Source of the DNA: Bradyrhizobium sp. C9 | GTDB lineage: Bacteria; Pseudomonadota; Alphaproteobacteria; Rhizobiales; Xanthobacteraceae | Direction of reading: 5' to 3' | Assembly (NCBI RefSeq): GCF_002532045.1 | Contig: NZ_NWTG01000020.1 | Coordinates: forward strand, 1 to 64,000 | Length of the DNA stretch: 64,000 nt | The notes under the pieces: model-generated | The model's database searches: none | What the model was told of the DNA's origin: nothing | The model's input: only the letters and a program-made list of their open reading frames with translations | Part shown: one piece after another, positions 17,791-25,787 of the stretch | Layout of the letters: each line of letters opens with the position of its first letter | Numbering within the stretch: position 1 is the first letter of the stretch | Program-made: the position numbers and the translations under genes

Positions 17791-17853
17791 GTGGGACACA
17801 ATCCCACCGTTTTGCCCACCTTACTTGACGTGTGATATTTTCCCACTTATGGG
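17791..17853 (+). promoter_or_regulatory. Promoter/operator module A, upstream of the HTH-like gene
   Basis: A perfect palindrome GTGGGA-CACAA-TCCCAC (17791-17807) is followed 39 bp on by a related site GTGTGA-TATTT-TCCCAC (17830-17846). The second site lies between a -35 TTGACG (17825-17830) and a -10 TATGGG (17848-17853), 17 bp apart. A bound protein there would block RNA polymerase. The same arrangement recurs at 18456-18518. Confidence 0.75.
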
Positions 17854-17916
17854 AAACAAAAGTAACCTCCGGACACGGCGCGGCCTGCGGGCGCCGATAT
17901 CCCTACGGATCGCTCC

Positions 17917-18351
17917 ATGACGCCTGCCCGATTCGACCTTGCGATCGCGGAAGCCTGCCGGATCGCCCAGGTTCCCTACGAGGAGTTCGTGTCGACGGTG
18001 ATGGCGGGCGGCTATCCCTGCCTGCCGGGCGTGGCGCCCGGCTCACCGCGCCGCTTCAATGAAACCGATCTGCTCGCGCTGTACATCTATGGCCGCCTGC
18101 TCGCGTTCGGCTTCGGCGGCTTGCGCGCCGGCGAATATGCCAGCCGCGCGCATGCTGGTCTCACCGCCGAGCCGCGCGCGAACTCGATCTCGATCGCGCT
18201 GACATCGGATGGCGGCAAGCGCGTCGTCATCGAGCAGGATCTGCAGCGGCCCGCGGCCGCGATGCTGCCCGAGCGGATCCACTTCGACATCCCCGCCATC
18301 CGACGCCAGTTGCAGCCATCCGCAGCCGGCAGCACCGCCGCGCCGGCCTGA
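17917..18351 (+). CDS. Small putative DNA-binding protein (MerR-like helix-turn-helix)
   Basis: Protein of 144 residues, not assigned to a named family. Residues about 45-80 (RRFNETDLLALYIYGRLLAFG) resemble the wing and second helix region of MerR-type HTH domains, where a conserved Arg-Arg/Tyr-Phe is followed by a Asp-Leu helix. No cysteine or metal-binding pattern is seen. The gene has its own promoter with two palindromes, and an identical set controls the following glycan operon, so an autoregulated repressor of that operon is the simplest reading. The role is inference. Ribosome site is weak. Confidence 0.7.
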   Translation: MTPARFDLAIAEACRIAQVPYEEFVSTVMAGGYPCLPGVAPGSPRRFNETDLLALYIYGRLLAFGFGGLRAGEYASRAHAGLTAEPRANSISIALTSDGGKRVVIEQDLQRPAAAMLPERIHFDIPAIRRQLQPSAAGSTAAPA

Positions 18352-18455
18352 CACCTCGCTAGCACGCCAGACCTGTTCGCCTCGCGCCGTCACGGCGCGA
18401 TCGCGCCGGCATGCCCCCGATGCCTCCTGTCAAAAAAAGTTATCCACCGCCATAC

Positions 18456-18518
18456 GTGGGACATAATCCCACATTTTAGTCCGGCTCCATTGACGTGTGA
18501 AATTTTCCCACGTATCCA
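18456..18518 (+). promoter_or_regulatory. Promoter/operator module B, upstream of the glycan operon
   Basis: GTGGGA-CATAA-TCCCAC (18456-18472), then TTGACG (18490-18495), GTGTGA-AATTT-TCCCAC (18495-18511) and TATCCA (18513-18518). Spacing between the two palindromes (39 bp) and between -35 and -10 (17 bp) is identical to module A. The first gene of the operon starts at 18547. Confidence 0.75.
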
Positions 18519-18546
18519 GAATCCATTCAGCAGGGAATCCGACGCA

Positions 18547-18777
18547 ATGTCTCTTCGTTCGGCCCACGAACCCGGTTCGTCTTCCGAACCCGGTTCGTCT
18601 CGCGAACCCGGTCGGTTCGCCGCCACCACACTCCGATTCACGCCGCAGGCGGCCTTCTGTTTCGCCCCGCAGGCGCCATGCGGCCCGATCGAGCCGGTAT
18701 TTCCGGCGCTGCTGCGCTCGCTGGTGTTCGCCGCAGCGCTGGCGCTGCCGTTCGTCGTCGCCCTGTTCGTCGCATGA
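18547..18777 (+). CDS. Small single-span membrane protein leading the glycan operon
   Basis: 76 residues, family not recognised. The N-terminal part has three EPGSS-type repeats from an 18-bp DNA repeat; the C-terminal ~25 residues (LLRSLVFAAALALPFVVALFVA) are one transmembrane helix. AGGGA lies 11 bp before the ATG. Its stop overlaps the start of the next gene (ATGA, 18774-18777), which supports translation and coupling to the glycosyltransferase-permease. It could be a small partner subunit or only a leader peptide for coupling. Confidence 0.6.
   Translation: MSLRSAHEPGSSSEPGSSREPGRFAATTLRFTPQAAFCFAPQAPCGPIEPVFPALLRSLVFAAALALPFVVALFVA
18567..18620 (+). repeat. Three 18-bp tandem repeats with internal palindromes
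   Basis: CGAACCCGG begins at 18567, 18585 and 18603. In the first two units GAACC-C-GGTTC is a perfect palindrome; the third reads GAACC-CGGTC-GGTTC. The repeats lie in the coding region of the 76-residue protein, 50-100 bp after promoter module B. Confidence 0.75.
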
Positions 18778-20735
18778 TCCGGATCGAGCCGCCCATGATT
18801 GGTCTGAACGCGCCGGCCCGGCGTCCGTCGGTGCTGCACATCTTCAAGGTCTACTATCCCGACCTGTTCGGCGGCACGCTGACCGTGATCCGCGACATCT
18901 GCGCCTCCCTGAAGGACACGTTCGACGCCGCCGTGCTGGTCTGTTCGCGCGCAGGCGGCGAGCGGCAGATCGTGGTCAATGACGTTGCGGTCGAGCGCGT
19001 GCACTCGTTCGGCGACGTGCTGTCGCTGCCGGCGGCGCCGACCTATCCGTGGCGGCTGTGGCGCCGCATCGCCGAGCACGATCTGCTGGCGCTGCATGCA
19101 CCCTTCCCGCTCGCCGACCTGGTGTTCGCATTCGGGCTCGGCCGCGCGCGTCCGCTGGTGGTGCACTGGCACGCCGACATCGTCTCGCACGCGGCCTTGC
19201 GCTTCCTGGTCGAGCCGATGATGCGGCGGACCTTGCGGCACGCCGCCGCGATCATCGTCTCCGATCCGGTGCTGATCGAAACCACGCCGCTGCTGCAGGA
19301 GTTCTCCGACAAGTGCCACGCCGTTCCGTTCGGCGTCGATGTCGAGAAATATGACCGGCCCGCCGCGCAGGCCGACGACATCAACGCCCGCGGCCGCCTC
19401 GTCCTCGCCTGCGGCCGGCTGGTGCCCTACAAGGGTTTTGACGTGCTGGTGCGCGCCGCCCACGCACGCAATTTCGAGGTCTGGATCGTCGGCGAGGGCC
19501 GCGAGCGCGACCATCTCGAGCAGCTGATCCGCGACTACGGCTTGCAGGACCGCGTCCGCCTGCTCGGCTCGGTGTCCGAGAGCGAGCGCGTCAAGCTGAT
19601 GCGCATCGCCGACGTCTTCGTGATGCCGTCGGTGACCAATGCGGAGACCTTCGGGCTGGTCCAGCTCGAGGCGATGGCGGCGAGCCGTCCGATCGTCAAC
19701 ACCGCGCTCGACACCGGCGTTCCGCACGTCGCTCGCGACGGCCTCGAGGCCATCACGGTGCCGCCCGGCGATCCAACCGCCCTCGCCGACGCCATCGAGA
19801 CGCTGATCAACGATCCCGAGCGGCGGCGCCGCATGGGCCAGGCCGCGCGGCATCGCGCGATCACGAGATACTCGACATCAGCCTTCAAGGAGGGAGTGGA
19901 GACGGTGTACCGCAAGGTTGTGACCGAAGAGGCCGCCGCAAAGGACGCAGGGTCACTAGCCCCAGCCCCGCGCCCCCGAACGGCCGGTCTCGTCGGCGCG
20001 ATCCAGATCGCGGCAGCGCTGGCCTGGTCAGACGTCCGCCATCGCTACGTCCGCTCCCTCCTTGGACCCTTCTGGATGTCGATCCAGATGGCGATCATGG
20101 TGGCCGTGCTCGGCTCGGTCATCGGCCATCTCTCCAACGCCAGCGCGGTGGCGCGGCTGCCGATGCTGGCGGCGAGCCTCACCGCCTGGACCTTCCTCAA
20201 CAGCGTCGTGCTCGACGCCACCACCGCGCTGCAAGGCTCGGCCAGCCTGATCAAGGATCGCGCATTGCCGCCGGTGATCTTCCTGCTGCAATGTACCTTC
20301 CGCCAGGCGCTGTTCGCGGCCCACAATGCGGTCGTGCCGCTGATCCTGTGGCTCGTGCTGACGCCACGGGATGTCGGCGGTGTGATCGCCGCCCTGCCCG
20401 GCCTCGTCCTGTTCGTCATCTCAGCGCTCGGCATCAGTCTCGTGCTCGGCGCGCTGGCGACGCGCTACCGCGACATCAAGCCGATCATCGAGTCCTCGCT
20501 GACGCTGGCCTTCCTGGCCTCGCCGATCATCTGGACGCCTGAGATGATCGATCGCGGCTCCACGGTGATGCGGCTCAATCCGCTGACGCACCTGTTCGCG
20601 GTCTGGCGCGACCCGCTGGCATCGGGCCATGTCGCGACGACGAGCGTGATCTATGTGCTGGCCTGCCTTGCCGCGCTCGCGGTCGCCGCGACCGTGACGG
20701 TCGCCCAATTGCGCAAAGCGGCGTTCTGGATCTAG
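18774..20735 (+). CDS. Glycosyltransferase family 4 fused to ABC-2 (Wzm-like) permease
   Basis: One continuous frame of 653 residues. Residues about 10-385 are a GT-B glycosyltransferase (donor-site block VLACGRLVPYKGFDVLV; NAETFGLVQLEAM is the E-x7-E region). After a Pro/Ala-rich linker, residues 403-653 are an ABC-2 type permease with about six helices; LAWSDVRHRYVRSLLGPFW is the usual N-terminal block of Wzm-type polysaccharide exporters. These are normally separate proteins. The ATPase follows 3 bp later. The fusion would tie sugar transfer to the export channel at the inner membrane. The start is the ATG overlapping the previous stop; ATG 18795 is an alternative. Confidence 0.88.
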   Translation: MIRIEPPMIGLNAPARRPSVLHIFKVYYPDLFGGTLTVIRDICASLKDTFDAAVLVCSRAGGERQIVVNDVAVERVHSFGDVLSLPAAPTYPWRLWRRIAEHDLLALHAPFPLADLVFAFGLGRARPLVVHWHADIVSHAALRFLVEPMMRRTLRHAAAIIVSDPVLIETTPLLQEFSDKCHAVPFGVDVEKYDRPAAQADDINARGRLVLACGRLVPYKGFDVLVRAAHARNFEVWIVGEGRERDHLEQLIRDYGLQDRVRLLGSVSESERVKLMRIADVFVMPSVTNAETFGLVQLEAMAASRPIVNTALDTGVPHVARDGLEAITVPPGDPTALADAIETLINDPERRRRMGQAARHRAITRYSTSAFKEGVETVYRKVVTEEAAAKDAGSLAPAPRPRTAGLVGAIQIAAALAWSDVRHRYVRSLLGPFWMSIQMAIMVAVLGSVIGHLSNASAVARLPMLAASLTAWTFLNSVVLDATTALQGSASLIKDRALPPVIFLLQCTFRQALFAAHNAVVPLILWLVLTPRDVGGVIAALPGLVLFVISALGISLVLGALATRYRDIKPIIESSLTLAFLASPIIWTPEMIDRGSTVMRLNPLTHLFAVWRDPLASGHVATTSVIYVLACLAALAVAATVTVAQLRKAAFWI

Positions 20736-20738
20736 CAC

Positions 20739-21479
20739 ATGGCAAGCATCGACCTCCGCGACGTCTGCCTCGATTATCCGCTGTACGGCGCCTACGACTT
20801 TTCGCTGAAGCGCCGCCTGCTCGGCCGCCTGTTCCGCCAGACCAGCGAGATGCGCACCATCCGCGCGGTCGACAACATCTCGATCGAAGCGAAGGCCGGC
20901 GCCCGCATCGGCCTCGCCGGGCCGAACGGTTCCGGCAAGTCCACTTTGCTGCGGCTGATCGCCGGCGTGTTTCCGGCAACCAGCGGCGAGGTCCGGATTT
21001 CCGGCAACATCGTGCCGCTGCTCGGCCTCGGCGCCGGCGTCAATCTCGATTTCGTCGCCGCCGACAATATCAACCTGTTGCTGCGGATCTCCGGTCGCAA
21101 GCCGACGCCGGCGATCCTGGACGAGATCTGGGCGTTCACGGAACTGGAGGAACGCATGCAGCGGCTGCCGCTGCGCATGTTCTCGTCGGGCATGCTGATG
21201 CGCGTGCTGTTCGCGACCGCGACCGCCTTTCCCGCCGACATCCTGCTGCTCGACGAATGGCTCAGCGTGGTCGACGAGAATTTCTCGGCCAAGGCCGAGC
21301 AACGGCTGCGCAAGATGGTCGAGGCCGCGGCGATCGTGATCATCGCCTCGCACGACCAGGGGCTGCTGCGCCGGACCTGCAACCGCATCATCAATCTCGA
21401 TCACGGCCGCATCACCAGCACCGTTGCGCTGGATCCGCCCGTCCCGCATCACCTCGAGCTCAGAGAAATCAGCGCATGA
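20739..21479 (+). CDS. ABC transporter ATPase for polysaccharide export (Wzt-like)
   Basis: Cytoplasmic ATPase of 246 residues energising the permease half encoded just upstream. Walker A is GPNGSGKST (about 60-68), the signature is FSSGMLMRV, Walker B is ILLLDEW, and the switch histidine is in ASHD. It lacks the C-terminal carbohydrate-binding domain of long O-antigen Wzt proteins, so it resembles the short KpsT/TagH type. The stop overlaps the next start (ATGA at 21476-21479). Confidence 0.92.
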   Translation: MASIDLRDVCLDYPLYGAYDFSLKRRLLGRLFRQTSEMRTIRAVDNISIEAKAGARIGLAGPNGSGKSTLLRLIAGVFPATSGEVRISGNIVPLLGLGAGVNLDFVAADNINLLLRISGRKPTPAILDEIWAFTELEERMQRLPLRMFSSGMLMRVLFATATAFPADILLLDEWLSVVDENFSAKAEQRLRKMVEAAAIVIIASHDQGLLRRTCNRIINLDHGRITSTVALDPPVPHHLELREISA

Positions 21480-22891
21480 CAAAGATCCTGGTCGTCAGCG
21501 AGGCGCTCGGCGAACCCAACCACAAGCGCGGAATCTTCCATTTCACGCGCGAACTGATCCGCTCGCTGGCCGGCGACGGCCACGAGCTGACCTTGCTGGT
21601 CGAGACCACGCGCCGCTACCGCAAGCTGCGCCAGCGACAGCAGCGCACCAGGCTGCTGCCCGACGGGTCGCGCCTGATCGAGCTGCTCGCGCTCTATCGT
21701 TTCCTCGACGAGGCCGACATGAATGCGCCTGTGATGCGCAGCAGCGGCGGTCTGCGCCGCACCGTCGACTGGTTCCGCGGCAAGCTGCGCGCCGCGACCT
21801 CGCTGGAATTCGCGGTCAGCTTCCTGCGCGCAGTCCATTTGCTGCCGGCCGGCGTCAGCCTGATCGAGAACCATGCCGACGGCCTCGAATACATCCCGAC
21901 CGATTTGCGCCATCTCAAGCTGTTCGGCGACTTCCTGCTCGAGCCCGGATTCTACAGCTACCAGGACACCTCGGCGCTGCTGCGGTTGCCGCCGCCGCGG
22001 ATCGACGCACGCGACTACGACGTCATCCTCGTCGACACGCCGACGCGGGTCGCGATTCAGCGCCAGCGCGGCGCCAAGGTGATCTGCGTCGTGCATGACC
22101 TGCTTCCGCTGACCGACCTCAAGCTCAGCGATGTCGCGACCCGGCTGTTCCTGTCGCGGCTGTTCACCAGCCTGCAGCAGGCCGACGAGCTCGCCTTCGT
22201 CTCGAATTACAGCCTGGGCCGGTTCCGTGCCCTGCTGCCGCAGTTCGCGCATCTGCCGGCGCGGGTGGTTTATCCCCGCACCAGGTTCGATGCACAGGCG
22301 CTGCCGGCAGCTTGTGCTCCGAGCGGACGGCCGTACTTCGTCGTGATCGTCTCCGCCGAGCCGCGCAAGAACCTCGCCGCAGTCATCCGCGCCTTCCGCA
22401 AATTGCCGCAGGCCGATCTCGTCGTGATCGGCTACACCGGGGACCCCAGCCTGACCCGCAACGCACCGCCCAACGTCCGCTTCTCCGGCTATGTCGAGGA
22501 GCACGAGAAGGCGGCCCTGATCGCCGAGTCCCACGGCCTGATCATGCCGAGCCTCGCCGAGGGCTTCGGCGTCCCGATCATCGAGGCGCTGGCCGTCAAC
22601 ACGCCGGTGCTGTGCTCCGACATCGCCGTGTTCCGTGAGGTCGCGGGCGAGCTCGCCGATTATTTCGACCCGTTCTCGATCGACGCGATCGGCGCCTCGG
22701 TCAATCGGGTCCTGGCTGAGCAGGAGCAATGGCGGAGCAAGATCCGCGCGCAGCGGGCCGAGCTCGCCGAGCGCTTCGGCCACCACACCCAGGCGCGCGA
22801 CCTGCTGTCCCATCCGGTCGTTGCGGACGCCGTGGCCGCCGTGCCGGCGCTGCCTGCCGCGATCGCCGCATTCGACGGCGCCACCGTGTAG
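21476..22891 (+). CDS. Glycosyltransferase family 4 protein
   Basis: Cytoplasmic or membrane-associated GT-B enzyme of 471 residues that adds a sugar to a growing glycan. The donor-binding half contains VVIVSAEPRKNLAAVIRAF and EGFGVPIIEALA (E-x7-E), and GYVEEHEKAALIAES. The acceptor half has GEPNHKRGIFHFTRELI near the N-terminus. A long insertion between about residues 50 and 180 is not typical. Sugar specificity cannot be inferred. Translationally coupled to the ATPase gene. Confidence 0.88.
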   Translation: MTKILVVSEALGEPNHKRGIFHFTRELIRSLAGDGHELTLLVETTRRYRKLRQRQQRTRLLPDGSRLIELLALYRFLDEADMNAPVMRSSGGLRRTVDWFRGKLRAATSLEFAVSFLRAVHLLPAGVSLIENHADGLEYIPTDLRHLKLFGDFLLEPGFYSYQDTSALLRLPPPRIDARDYDVILVDTPTRVAIQRQRGAKVICVVHDLLPLTDLKLSDVATRLFLSRLFTSLQQADELAFVSNYSLGRFRALLPQFAHLPARVVYPRTRFDAQALPAACAPSGRPYFVVIVSAEPRKNLAAVIRAFRKLPQADLVVIGYTGDPSLTRNAPPNVRFSGYVEEHEKAALIAESHGLIMPSLAEGFGVPIIEALAVNTPVLCSDIAVFREVAGELADYFDPFSIDAIGASVNRVLAEQEQWRSKIRAQRAELAERFGHHTQARDLLSHPVVADAVAAVPALPAAIAAFDGATV

Positions 22892-22898
22892 GCTCATC

Positions 22899-24209
22899 AT
22901 GACCACCGAATCCCACGCGTTCGGCGACGTCGCCGAGCCCGTAATGCGCTGGCGCGACCGCGTCAGTACCTGGTCCAGCTCGATCGCCTATGTCCACACG
23001 ACCGACATCCTGATCGTGCTGGCAGCCGCCTCGCTGCCATGGTCGACGACGGCGCTCGCCGTCTTCATGCTGTTGTGGCTCGTCGCCCTGATCCCGGCCA
23101 TCGACTGGGAGCAGTTCATTCTCGACCTCGCGCAGCCGGCCTTTGCATTGCCGGTCGCGCTGGTCGTGCTCGCCGTGATCGGCGTGGCATGGTCGGAGAC
23201 CGACTGGGCCGAGCGGCTGCAGGGCATCAAGCCGCTCGGCAAGCTGCTGCTGCTGCCGTTCCTGCTCGGCTACTTCCAGCGCTCGCAGCGCGGGCTCTGG
23301 GTGTTCTCAGCTTTCCTGACGTCCTGCACGTTGCTGATGATCCTGTCCTGGATCGTGCTGGCGCTGCCGCAGCTCAAGCTCGCGCACACCGCCTCCGACG
23401 GCGTACCGGTCAAAAACTACCTCGACCAGAGCCAGGAATTCGTGCTGTGCGCCTTCGCGCTGATGCTGCCGGCGTTGACGGCGCTGCGGGCCCGGCAATG
23501 GCGCATCGCAGCCGGCGCCCTCGCGCTGATCCTGCTGTTCGTCGCCAACATGTTCTACGTCGTCTCGGCGCGGACCGCGCTGGTCACCATGCCGGTGTTG
23601 CTGGTCCTGTTCGCCTCGCTGCATCTGTCCCGCCGCGCCACGCGCCTGCTGTTCGCCGTGGTCGCGCTGGCCAGCCTGCTGGTGTGGACGACGTCCCCCT
23701 ACCTGCGTCAACGCATCGCCGACGTCCGCATCGAGTATCGCGCGCACGATACCTCAGGCATCGCCTCTACCGCGCAGCGCCTGACCTATTGGCGGAAGTC
23801 GGTGAAATTCATCACCGAGGCGCCGCTCATCGGGCACGGCACCGGCGCGATCAGACACATGTTCACGCTGGATGCAGTCGGGAAAACCGGCCTGGAAGCC
23901 GAGGTGATCAACAACCCGCACAACCAGACCTTCAATGTCGCGATCCAGTGGGGACTCATCGGCATCCTGCTGCTGTATGCGATGTGGATCAGCCACATCG
24001 GCCTGTTCGCCGGCCGCGATCTCGTGAGCTGGATCGGGCTCGCGATCGTCGCGCAGAACATCACGAGCTCACTGCTCAATTCGCATCTGTCCGATTTTCA
24101 CGAGGGCTGGATGTACGTCATCGGCGTCGGCGTCGCCGGCGGCATGGCGCTGCGCGCCCGCCGGCCGGAGAAGATCCTGACGGACGCTTGCGGTGGGCCG
24201 TCGCGTTAG
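22899..24209 (+). CDS. O-antigen ligase/polymerase family membrane protein
   Basis: Inner-membrane protein of 436 residues with 10-12 predicted helices and one large periplasmic loop (about 270-330). NNPHNQTFNVAIQWGLIG matches the Wzy_C block found in WaaL ligases and Wzy polymerases, where a conserved histidine is needed. It is the last gene of the glycan operon, 7 bp after the second glycosyltransferase. In an ABC-exported system it would more likely join the glycan to a lipid or protein acceptor than polymerise it; this is inference. Confidence 0.82.
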   Translation: MTTESHAFGDVAEPVMRWRDRVSTWSSSIAYVHTTDILIVLAAASLPWSTTALAVFMLLWLVALIPAIDWEQFILDLAQPAFALPVALVVLAVIGVAWSETDWAERLQGIKPLGKLLLLPFLLGYFQRSQRGLWVFSAFLTSCTLLMILSWIVLALPQLKLAHTASDGVPVKNYLDQSQEFVLCAFALMLPALTALRARQWRIAAGALALILLFVANMFYVVSARTALVTMPVLLVLFASLHLSRRATRLLFAVVALASLLVWTTSPYLRQRIADVRIEYRAHDTSGIASTAQRLTYWRKSVKFITEAPLIGHGTGAIRHMFTLDAVGKTGLEAEVINNPHNQTFNVAIQWGLIGILLLYAMWISHIGLFAGRDLVSWIGLAIVAQNITSSLLNSHLSDFHEGWMYVIGVGVAGGMALRARRPEKILTDACGGPSR

Positions 24210-24228
24210 TACGGCGCAACAGATTCAG

Positions 24229-24352
24229 CGTCGTCCCGGCGAAGGCCGGGACCCATAACCACCGATGCTGCTCGTCGCGCAACGCTGGAATGACGAGTCC
24301 CGTTCACAACACCCGCCGCGGCGTATGGGTCCCGGCCTTCGCCGGGACGACG
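24229..24352. repeat. 29-bp perfect inverted repeat, BIME-like
   Basis: Arms at 24229-24257 and 24324-24352 are exact reverse complements, separated by 66 bp. Each arm holds its own hairpin GTCCCGGC-GAAG-GCCGGGAC. The element fills the gap between convergent genes and probably ends transcription both ways. The core resembles a repeat I recall from Bradyrhizobium intergenic regions. Confidence 0.85.
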
Positions 24353-24390
24353 ATGGTGTTGCGGCGCGAGCAGCGCCTCCCAGCAACCGC

Positions 24391-25627
24391 CTACCTTGTC
24401 GCGTCGTGCCCGACCTCACCCGTGATGACGTCGCCGAACAGCTCCCACGCTTCGCCGTTGAATCGCATCAACTGCATCTGCTCGATCGGGTAGTAGTCGT
24501 CAGGCGAGGTGTTGACCATGATGCCCGGCAGCATCAGGTCGGAGTGGAAGTTCTTCAAATTGGCGGCCTGCTTCATGACGTTCTCGCGCGTGAGATTATC
24601 GCCGCATTGCTTCAGCACCTGCACCATGGCCTCGGCCTGCACATAGCCGTAGAGGTTGTTGGCGTTGCCCTTGTCGCCGTCGGGATAATACTTGTCCATG
24701 AAGGCGCGCCAGTTGATGACGGGCGGATCCTTGTCCCAGGTCGGATCGGTCGGGTCCTTCAGATAGGCCGTCGAGATGATGCCCTTGGAATATTCCAGTC
24801 CTGCCGGCTTCAGCACCGAGGCGACCGAGGTCGCGGTGTTGGCGAGGAAGAACTTCGGCTTCCAGCCGAGCTCACCCACTTTGCGGATCGCCTGCGCCGA
24901 TCCCTTCGGCGCCGCCCAGGAGAAGAAGATGTCGGCGCCGGAATCGATGCAGCGCGACGATCTGCGAATCGATCGAGGGATCTGAGACCTCGTAGGACTT
25001 GTCGGCGATGATCATGCCCGCCTTGTCGCCGAGACCGTCCTTCAGGCCCTTGAATTGATCCTTGCCGGCGTCGTCATTCTGCCAGAACACTGCGATCTTG
25101 CTGTCGGGGAATTTGTCACGAATGTATTTCGCGTAGATGCGCCCCTCGCTCTGGTAGTTGGGCTGAAAGCCCATCGTCCAGGGAAAGTTCTTGGGGTCGC
25201 CGAATTTGGTGCCGCCGGAGGCGACGAACAATTGCGGCACCTTCTTGGCATTCATGTATTTCATGATTGCCGAATTCGACGGCGTGCCGAGCGCCTGGAA
25301 GATCAGCAGCACCTCGTCGCTCTCGACCAGCTTGCGCGCCTGCTCGATCGCCTTCGGCGGCGAATAGGCATCGTCGTAGCTGATGAAGGTGATCTTGCGG
25401 CCATTGATGCCGCCCTGCTCGTTGATCATCCTGAAGAACGCGGCCTCGGTCTTGCCGATCACGCCGTAGGACGACGCCGGGCCGCTATACGGCATGATGT
25501 TGCCGATCTTGATTTCGCCATCACTTGCGCCGGGATCGTATTTCTTCTGCGCTGTCGCCGAGGTCGTGATCAATGCGGCACTTGCGAAGGCCACGATCGC
25601 GCCAATATATCCAGAACGAGCCGGCAT
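24391..25627 (-). pseudogene. Branched-chain amino acid-type ABC substrate-binding protein, frameshifted
   Basis: Periplasmic binding protein (LivK/type I fold) interrupted by one extra base. Frame one starts at ATG 25627 after a strong GGGGAG, with a signal peptide ending ATSATAQ, and runs to about 24946. The rest follows in another frame to 24391 (VGELGWKPKFFLAN to the end). Removing the G near 24946 restores LHDSGADIFFSW and a protein of about 412 residues, normal length. No permease or ATPase genes of a Liv system are adjacent, so it would be an orphan binding protein. Either a recent pseudogene or a sequencing error. Confidence 0.8.
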
Positions 25628-25787
25628 CGTTTTCTCCCCGATTTTTGTCGTTGGTTTTGGCGGCAAGTCTCGCAAGAGACGCATGTGCTGGCAAGCGCTG
25701 GGTTTTTCCGTTGGGCGAAACGGCATTGTTGCCTGGCGCTATTTATGATTGAAGTCGATCTGGGGATCACGAGTCGAGGCGTTCTGA

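Noticed and set aside
18440..18448. TTATCCACC, one base from a DnaA box
   Set aside because: Single site, no cluster of boxes or AT-rich unwinding region, so no origin call.
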